From: DASQBT01 sp963746955
GTDB lineage: Bacteria > Pseudomonadota > Gammaproteobacteria > Burkholderiales > Thiobacillaceae
NCBI GenBank assembly: GCA_963746955.1
Contig: CAVVDR010000009.1
Span: 434,001-498,000, forward strand
DNA: 64,000 nt
Direction: 5' to 3'
Below are positions 1 through 7,300 of this stretch, piece after piece (position 1 is the stretch's first letter; the number at the start of each line of letters is the position of its first letter). The notes below the pieces were generated by a model. The model was not told the DNA's origin and made no database searches. It saw nothing but the letters and a program-made list of their open reading frames with translations. The position numbers and the translations under genes are program-made.

Positions 1-101
1 ACAAGCACAAGCGGGGGGGTGGATTTCATGGTGGCGCCGGGACCAGACCCGGATAAAATGATGTGCTCAATCCTGAATTTTATCCGATTCAAGTCCCAGC
101 C

Positions 102-284
102 ATGAGTGAAATGCCTCAATACAAATCCTGGATGTGCCTGCTTTGCGGCTTTATTTATGAAGAAGAAAAAGGCCTTCCTGAAGAAGGTATTCCGCCGGGC
201 ACACGTTGGGAGGACGTGCCCATGAACTGGACCTGTCCAGATTGCGGCGCTCGCAAGGATGATTTCGAAATGATCGAAATCTGA
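102..284 (+). CDS. rubA: Rubredoxin
   Basis: Small cytoplasmic one-iron electron carrier of 60 aa. The two iron-binding knuckles are plain: C12-x2-C15-G and C45-P-D-C48-G, separated by the usual linker with a conserved PPGT-x-W segment. An upstream in-frame ATG at 63 would add 13 residues unlike any rubredoxin N-terminus, so the ATG at 102 is preferred; another ATG at 111 is possible. It precedes the pilG operon, an arrangement known in betaproteobacteria, but 542 bp separate them, so co-transcription is uncertain. The redox partner cannot be told from the window. Confidence 0.93.
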   Translation: MSEMPQYKSWMCLLCGFIYEEEKGLPEEGIPPGTRWEDVPMNWTCPDCGARKDDFEMIEI

Positions 285-826
285 TCACCGCGCCTGAAGC
301 ACGCAGTGCCGCGCGGCAGGCAAACACCCGCCGAAGGCCACCTCAAGTTTTCTCTCTGCTGTTCGCTATTGTCGTTGTGGGTTGGCTTGACCATGTGTTG
401 TCTTTCGACACGAACTTTCCCCCGGCGCGCATCCCCGCATGAAGTCACAACGGCAGCCCGACCAGCAAGATAGGCATTGGGCCCGCTATTGAAATGACAT
501 GCTGACCGAACCGGCAACTTGAAGCGGTCGCTAAGCTGCATGCGTGTTCGCCTCGGATTGGCTTGCCCGATGTTGGCATGTGCAATTTCACGCATTTCCT
601 CCGCGCACGAATTCCCGCTTATTTGAGCGCGTGTCCGCGTGCAAAGTTTGCTGCGAATCGACCGACTGAAGTCCATCCATGGCCTTCAGTCCGCCACCTG
701 CAAAGCTCCCGCGTGCTGGCGTTTTTGCTTCGATGCAAGGCGCCAAGACCAAGCCGCTGGCGACCTAAAGTAATGAATACCTCCGCCGTTAACATTAGTG
801 TCTTTTAACTAACGGCCAGAGCAAAA
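285..826. other. Intergenic stretch between rubredoxin and pilG
   Basis: About 540 bp without a convincing gene; the open frames here have no recognisable protein character. An inverted repeat, GCCGTTA (785-791) and TAACGGC (810-816), lies just before pilG and could be an operator or leader hairpin. The promoter of the pil operon is probably here, but I see no strong -35/-10 pair. Confidence 0.5.
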
Positions 827-1231
827 ATGGATGAACTCAACAGCCTGAAGGGCGTGAAAGTCATGGTGATTGACGACAGCAACACCATACGGCGCAGTGC
901 GGAAATCTTTCTCAATCAGGCAGGTTGCGAGGTCATTCTTGCCCTGGACGGCTTCGATGCGTTGGCCAAGATTGCCGACCATCAGCCGCAAGTGGTGTTC
1001 GTTGACATCATGATGCCCAGGCTGGACGGGTATCAGACCTGCTCGCTGATTAAACGCAACAACCGTTACCGCACAACACCTGTAGTCATGTTGTCTTCAA
1101 AGGATGGACTATTCGATCGGGCGCGCGGCCGCATGGTCGGATCCGATGAATACCTGACCAAACCCTTTACCAAGGAAACACTGCTGAATGCTGTGCGTCA
1201 TCATGCACTCTCTGGGCGGGTGGCAGCATGA
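827..1231 (+). CDS. pilG: Type IV pilus response regulator PilG
   Basis: Single-domain CheY-like receiver of 134 aa. Acidic pocket D16-D17, phosphoacceptor D60 in VFVDIMMPRLDG, and the switch lysine K112 in YLTKPF are all present. In the Pil-Chp system of Pseudomonas, PilG is phosphorylated by ChpA and promotes pilus extension and cAMP signalling. It is the first gene of the operon pilG-pilH-pilI-pilJ-chpA. The short N-terminal extension before the receiver fold (about 10 residues) is typical of PilG and separates it from PilH. Identification rests on the motifs and the operon order. Confidence 0.93.
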   Translation: MDELNSLKGVKVMVIDDSNTIRRSAEIFLNQAGCEVILALDGFDALAKIADHQPQVVFVDIMMPRLDGYQTCSLIKRNNRYRTTPVVMLSSKDGLFDRARGRMVGSDEYLTKPFTKETLLNAVRHHALSGRVAA

Positions 1232-1298
1232 ACCTCCCAACGAATCGCCTATTCGGTAAAGGGCCACACTCACCCCAAACTATTGAGTGGAGTCATTG

Positions 1299-1664
1299 AT
1301 GTCTATCAGCCGGATTCTTGTTGTCGATGATTCCCCCACGGAGCGATTTTTTCTTTCCGAGTTGCTGGTAAGGCATGGCTACCTGGTGAGCATGGCAGAA
1401 AGCGGCGAAGAAGCCTTGGCACAGGCCAAAGCGTCGCACCCGGATCTCATCGTGATGGATGTGGTCATGCCCGGCATGAACGGCTTTCAGGCCACCCGGG
1501 CGCTTTCCAAGGTGGATGTTACCAAGGATATTCCGGTGATCATGTGCACCAGCAAGAGCCAGGAAACCGACAAGGTCTGGGGTATGCGTCAGGGTGCCAA
1601 GGCCTATCTGGTCAAACCGGTCAATCCGGATGAACTCTTGGGCCAGATCAAGGCGCTGGGTTAA
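1299..1664 (+). CDS. pilH: Type IV pilus response regulator PilH
   Basis: Second stand-alone receiver domain, 121 aa from the ATG at 1299. A GTG at 1287 is in frame, but a purine-rich Shine-Dalgarno stretch (TGGAG, 1288-1292) falls inside that extension, which favours the ATG. The acidic pair at D10-D11, phosphoacceptor D54 in IVMDVVMPGMNG, and K106 in YLVKPV are intact. In the Pseudomonas system PilH acts opposite to PilG, as a phosphate sink or retraction regulator. It lies between pilG and the CheW-like pilI, the canonical order. Confidence 0.93.
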   Translation: MSISRILVVDDSPTERFFLSELLVRHGYLVSMAESGEEALAQAKASHPDLIVMDVVMPGMNGFQATRALSKVDVTKDIPVIMCTSKSQETDKVWGMRQGAKAYLVKPVNPDELLGQIKALG

Positions 1665-1681
1665 GTACATACGGAGGCTTC

Positions 1682-2191
1682 ATGTCCAAACATCACAGCC
1701 TGAAGGATTTTCAGAACCAGCTCACCAGCCGCTTGCAGAGTGCGGATACTCAGTCGGTAAATGTGTCGCGCTTGGGATTCAGGGCGGCGGGACATAACTG
1801 GTTGGTCAACCTGGCCGATATCGACGAGGTCTTGCCCGTCCCTGACATCCTGCCGGTTCCAGGCGCCCGCCGCTGGTTTCTCGGAGCGGCCAACATCCGG
1901 GGCAATCTGTACGCAGTAAGCGATCTGGGGGATTTCCTGACCGCCGAGCGCACGCCGGAATCAGCCGGAAATCGCTTGTTGCTGGCCCAACTCAGGCTCG
2001 GCGTAAATGCCGCACTCGTGGTGGAACAGACCTTGGGGCTCAAGCATCTTTCCCAACTCGTGCCTTCCGAACCGGTGAGCGAATGGCCTTTCGTTACCCA
2101 GCACTTCCAGGATGGCGACGGCACGGACTGGATTGAACTTCAGCTGGCGGCCCTACTGGCTTGCCCCAATTTCATGGCCGCCGAGGCCTGA
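1682..2191 (+). CDS. pilI: CheW-like adaptor PilI
   Basis: A 169-aa CheW-domain protein that should link the receptor PilJ to the kinase ChpA. The CheW fold is suggested by the segment with WLVNLADIDEVLPVP, the turn around WFLGAANIRGNLYAVSDL, and a later hydrophobic VVEQTLGL segment. A good Shine-Dalgarno site (GGAGG, 1673-1677) precedes the ATG. The distance to pilH (17 bp) and pilJ (34 bp) indicates one transcript. I see no unusual insertions; length is normal for PilI. Confidence 0.92.
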   Translation: MSKHHSLKDFQNQLTSRLQSADTQSVNVSRLGFRAAGHNWLVNLADIDEVLPVPDILPVPGARRWFLGAANIRGNLYAVSDLGDFLTAERTPESAGNRLLLAQLRLGVNAALVVEQTLGLKHLSQLVPSEPVSEWPFVTQHFQDGDGTDWIELQLAALLACPNFMAAEA

Positions 2192-2225
2192 CACCCATCA
2201 TCCAAGACAGCATGCGGAGACTCAA

Positions 2226-4331
2226 ATGGCAATCGCTCTACCCGGCTTCAAAGCCTTGACCGGACGAATGACTACCGGGACCGGCAACGAGCAACACACG
2301 ACCATGATCATGCAGAATCTGCGCAAGGTAGCGGACCGAGAACCGGGAGATGTCCCGCTGATCGGCCATTTGCCAGCCGACAGGCAATACCTGTACAGTG
2401 CCGGCGCCCTGATTACGTCGATGATACTGGCGGCCGGATTCATCATTTACGGTGTGGTGCAGTCCAACAACCAGGGGCAGTATCTGGACCGGGTCGGCAG
2501 TCTGGGCATGCTCTCGCAGCGCCTCCCCACCCTGGCCCAGCGGGCGCTGGAAGGCAACGAGGACGCGTTCAAGAAGCTGGCCGACGGCCGGACGAGCTTT
2601 GAGGCCAGTCTTGGCGGTCTGAAGAACGGTGACAGCGAGGTTCCCGCTTCGCCCTCCGAGGCCCAAGCCATATTGCAGAAAATCGACAGCCAGTGGAAAT
2701 CCTATCCGGCCGATATCGATACCATTCTGTTGAATGAAAAGACGCTGGTATTGCTCAGCGCCGGTATCTCGCACATCGACAAAGTAGCGCGCGAACTTCA
2801 GCAGTCAGCCGAAACGCTGTCCGCCCAGCTTGACCAGACCGGTGCAGGTTCGGCTTTGCAGCCCAAATTCGCGCAATTGGCCGTTGTGGCCCAGCGGATG
2901 GCCAACAATGCCAGCTCCCTGCTTTCTTCCAGCGCCATTGGCCCTGAGGTCACCCGTCAACTCCAGAAAGACAGCGCAAATTTCCACGCGACTGTGGAAA
3001 GTTTGAACCAGGTGGGGGCCGCAGGCAGCCAGGATGCCGCTGCCCTGCTTGAGCAGTTGAACAGCAGCACCGGTGATCTGGTCAACGTAGTGAACTACGT
3101 GCTGGGCAATATTCAGCCCCTGGTCAAGGCCAAGTTGAGTGCCAATGACATGTTCGGCAAAAGCGAGGCCCTGTTGAACGATACGGTGGAACTGGGTCGG
3201 ACCTACGGTTCCGGCGGCATTCTCGCCTACATCCTGGCGGCCGGTTTCTCGCTGATCGCCCTGGGATCACTTGTCGTGCTGGGTCTGGTCAATATTAACG
3301 AAACCAAGGTTCGCGCGCGCAAGAGCGAGATGGAAAACCACCGCAACCAGGAAGCCATCCTTCGGCTGATGGATGAGTTGGGGCAGCTTTCAGAAGGCGA
3401 CCTTACCATGCAGGCCACCGTGTCTGAGGACATTACCGGCGCAATTGCGGATTCAATCAACTTTACCGTCGACGAATTGCGCGATCTGGTTCGCGGCATC
3501 AACAACGCCACCACCCAACTGGACGACGCGGCGCGTCAGGCCAACGACGTTTCGAGCAAACTCCAACAGGCCACCCAGCGCCAGGTGAAGGAGATTGAAA
3601 AGACGTCCCTGTCGGTGGTGGAGATTTCTCAATCGGTGCAGCAAGTGTCCAATAACGCGGCGGAATCCGCTCGCGTGGCGCAACAGGCGCTGACGGCTGC
3701 GGAAAAGGGACAGCAGGCGGTTCAAAACTCGATCACTGGCATGAACTCCTTGCGCGAGCAAATTCAGGAAACCTCCAAGCGCATCAAGCGGTTGGGCGAA
3801 TCCTCCCAGGAAATCGGTGAAATCGTCGAACTGATTTCCGACATTACCGAGCAAACAAACGTGCTGGCCCTCAATGCCGCCATCCAGGCGGCTTCGGCGG
3901 GCGACGCGGGGCGCGGTTTTTCGGTGGTTGCGGAGGAAGTGCAGCGCCTCGCGGAGCGCTCAAGTGAAGCCACCAAACAGATTGCCGCCATCGTCCGGAC
4001 TATTCAAATGGACACGCACGACACCGTTGCGGCCATGGAAATTTCCACCCAGGGCGTGGTGGAAGGGGCCCGCCTATCGGACGCAGCCGGCCAGACCCTG
4101 CAGGAAATCGGGCAGGTATCCAAGAAGCTGGCCACGTTGATTCAGGACATTTCCCGGGCCACTCACAACCAGGCGGATGCGACCGCCAAGGTGGCGGAAA
4201 CCATGCAGGACATCAAGAGCATCACCATACAGACCAACGATGGTACGCAGCAAACCGCCAATTCCATAGGCGGCTTGACCAAGCTCGCCGAAGAACTGAA
4301 GGGGTCCGTCTCAGGCTTCAAGTTGAGCTGA
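2226..4331 (+). CDS. pilJ: Type IV pilus methyl-accepting chemoreceptor PilJ
   Basis: Inner-membrane chemoreceptor of 701 aa from the ATG at 2226, which has GCGGAG upstream; the open frame runs back into pilI, but that part reads as out-of-frame pilI sequence. A first membrane helix lies near residues 56-78, then a periplasmic region of about 250 residues with PilJ-type helical repeats, a second helix near 330-357, a HAMP-like linker, and a long coiled-coil signalling domain. The hairpin tip region (about 533-590) carries the conserved ITEQTNVLALNAAIQAA element and GRGFSVVAEEV. In Pseudomonas PilJ senses pilus or surface state and feeds ChpA through PilI. No CheR-type methyltransferase gene follows here, so adaptation must use another enzyme or none. 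Confidence 0.95.
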   Translation: MAIALPGFKALTGRMTTGTGNEQHTTMIMQNLRKVADREPGDVPLIGHLPADRQYLYSAGALITSMILAAGFIIYGVVQSNNQGQYLDRVGSLGMLSQRLPTLAQRALEGNEDAFKKLADGRTSFEASLGGLKNGDSEVPASPSEAQAILQKIDSQWKSYPADIDTILLNEKTLVLLSAGISHIDKVARELQQSAETLSAQLDQTGAGSALQPKFAQLAVVAQRMANNASSLLSSSAIGPEVTRQLQKDSANFHATVESLNQVGAAGSQDAAALLEQLNSSTGDLVNVVNYVLGNIQPLVKAKLSANDMFGKSEALLNDTVELGRTYGSGGILAYILAAGFSLIALGSLVVLGLVNINETKVRARKSEMENHRNQEAILRLMDELGQLSEGDLTMQATVSEDITGAIADSINFTVDELRDLVRGINNATTQLDDAARQANDVSSKLQQATQRQVKEIEKTSLSVVEISQSVQQVSNNAAESARVAQQALTAAEKGQQAVQNSITGMNSLREQIQETSKRIKRLGESSQEIGEIVELISDITEQTNVLALNAAIQAASAGDAGRGFSVVAEEVQRLAERSSEATKQIAAIVRTIQMDTHDTVAAMEISTQGVVEGARLSDAAGQTLQEIGQVSKKLATLIQDISRATHNQADATAKVAETMQDIKSITIQTNDGTQQTANSIGGLTKLAEELKGSVSGFKLS

Positions 4332-4369
4332 TCAACCGCGGACCCACCAACCCCCTCCAGGAACACGCC

Positions 4370-7300
4370 ATGAGCACTATGATGGAATACGACACCGGGC
4401 CGTTGAATTGGGTTCGGGGAGAAGTCGATAAGGCGTTGAAAGCCGCCCAGGAAAGAATCCAGGCTTTCCGCAACGATAAGACCTTGACCCATTCGCTGCG
4501 CTTGGCGCGCGGTGAAGTGCATCAGGCCGCCGGCGCCATCCGGCTGGTCGGGCTCGAAGGCGCTGCCACTCTATGTACGGCCATGGAGGAAGTTCTGGGC
4601 GGCATCGACGATGAATCGATCGAGCAAGCCGCTGGACTGGAGGCGGTGGTCGGCAGCCTGGATGCCTTGTCCCGCTGGGTGACCCGAACGGCAGAAGGCC
4701 GTGGCGAAGGCGAACTGGCCCTGTTTCCTTCTTACCGCAGCCTGCGCCTCGCGCAAGGCGCGGAGCGAATCTTCGAGGGGGAACTCTTCTTCCCCGATCT
4801 GCAAGCCCAATCTGCCCCATCCAGCCCGAATGCCGAACCCAATCCGGAGGAATTTCGCACTTTGGTCAAAGCAGCCCGCCGTGCATTCCAGCTCGGCCTG
4901 CTGGAGTTTCTGAAGGGTGCGCGAGCGGAAGACGGTCTGGCCCAAATGAGCAGTGCATTGGCCCGCATCGAATCAGCCGCACCGGACAATTCATCGAGAA
5001 CCTTCTGGTGGGCCTGTACCGGATTCGTCGATACCCTGCTGGCCCATGGCGTGGAAGCAGACTTCCATGTGAAGCAACTGCTGGCCCGTATCGATCTGCA
5101 AATGCGCCACCTGGTCGAAGGTTCGCCGCAAGCGGCGGAGCCGCTCATGCGCGATGCGCTGTTCTTCATCGCCAAGAGCCAGGCTTTGGGCAACCATGGC
5201 GCAGAGATCAAATCCACTTTCCGCCTGGACCGCTATGCGCCCAAGTCCAACATCAGCGCCGACGATCTGGTCCGCTTGCGGCCGGTAATCGACGCCCTCA
5301 AGGAGGAGTTGGCAAACGCCCGCAACGCCTGGCATGAGCACGAGGGAGACAAACCTGAAAGCGTGTCCCGCTTTCTTGGCCTGCTGGACCATTTCAATGA
5401 GCAGGCTGCCGAATTGGGCGTAGCCGCGATGCAGTCGCTGCTAGTCCATTTGCAACAGGCTGCCGCCGCGGTTTCCACCGCTGACCAGCCGGAACCCATC
5501 AGCCTCGAGATCGCCACCACTCTGTTGTTCTTGCAGCAGGCGTTGGAAAGCGAGGACGTGTTCAGCAGCGATTTTGTCGGTCGCGCCGACATCCAGTCCC
5601 GTCGACTGCAGGCTCTGGCCGGCGGCCAAGTCCTGCCGGAAGATTCCACGTCCCTGATGGACGATAGCTCGCGTCAGGCCCGCGAATACGCGCTTATGGG
5701 CCAACTGGGTCAGGAGGTCGGCGTAAACCTGCGCCGTATGGAAGAAATCCTCGATGCCTTCTTTCGAAATCCGGAAAGCCGTGATGAACTGCCGCTGCTG
5801 AATGAACTGGCACAGCAGGTCAACGGCGCATTGGCGATCCTGGATCAACTGCCGGCGAGCCTGCTGCTTGACGCCACCATGGACCTGATCAGTCCCTGCA
5901 TTCTGGCCAATGCCGCCATTGGCGAAGCGGAGCAACACCGGGTCGCTGATGCGTTGTCCAGCCTCGGACTATTTGTCGAAGGCCACTGCGCAGGACGCGG
6001 TGACGCGTCTAACATCCTGGACCCGTTACTGAAAAGTTTTGGCCTGATTCCGCAACCCGCGCCGGCGGAGGAAGTTATTGAGGAAGCGACAGAATCTTGC
6101 CTGCCGGACCACAAGCCGGCGGTTGCAGACGTCAATCCCAACGCGCAGCCAAACCAGCCAGATGCCAGCAACGAAAAGTTGATCGAGCACCGGGCCGACC
6201 GGGATCAGCACACATGCCTGATCGAAGACAACAGCCTCGACGCGGTCGCCGCGGAAGCCCTGTCTGTCCTTCGCGCCCATAGTCTCGGTCACAACTTGTC
6301 CGCCACGCCAAGCGATTTGAACGGCCCGGACCTCCCCAGTCCAGAGGTGGTCACACAGGCTGCGGAGGAGCCGGCAGGCCTTGGCGTCCTCCCGGATCGC
6401 GACGCGGATCCGACCCAATTTCCCGACGTGGAGGCCGTCACCGGCCTGCCCGATGGCAACTTGCATGAAATAGTCACGCCTGCGTTCGAACCCGTCGCAG
6501 AGACTGAACTATTCTGCCCGATCCCGTTCGCAGCCGAACAGGAACCGGCCGCAACATCTGACCAGGACGCGCAGCCGGCCGCTGAAGAGACCGGACCATT
6601 CTGCCCGATTCCGTTCGCCGCTGACGAGGCCGGACCATTCTGTCCCATCCCGTCCGTACCCGAACAGGCACCGGCCGCAGCTTCTGGCCATGACGCTGCG
6701 CCGGCCGTTGAATCCCTCGTCCCGGATGGCGTGGATGCAGAATTGCTGGAAGTCTTCCTGGAAGAAGCGCAGGAAGTGCTGGGCACGCTTGGCGAAGCGA
6801 CCCTGGCTTGCCGTGGCAATTTCGCCGATGGCGATAATCTCACCGCAGTGCGGCGCGCCTTCCACACCCTGAAAGGCAGCGGCCGCATGGTTGGGCTGAC
6901 GGATTTTGGCGAAGCCGCATTCAGTCTGGAAGACATGATGAACAACTGGCTGGGCGCCAACAAACCTGCCAGCATCGAACTTCTGGATCTGGTCGATGAT
7001 GCGCGCCAACAGTTTGACCTTTGGGTTGGCGCCCTGCGGGAGAACCAGTCCACCCGTCCGGACATGGCCGATATACTGGATCGGGCAGCGCGCCTAGCCA
7101 ACGGCCAGGCAGCCGTCGAGCAAATTTCCGAACCCGCCGCGGAACCCGAAGATGTACGCGTAGGCAGCATCAGCCTGTCGCCCGGTCTCTATCAGGTATT
7201 CCTGCAGGAAGCCGCTCAGCGTCTGCAAGCGTTGCGCGACGAGATGCAGCATCTCGCGGAGCAACCGCAACGCCCCATTTCGGACGAGGCCAGCCGCGCT

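Noticed and set aside
563..808. An 81-codon frame between rubredoxin and pilG
   Set aside because: Arginine- and proline-rich with no motif and no ribosome site; composition typical of noncoding GC-rich DNA.
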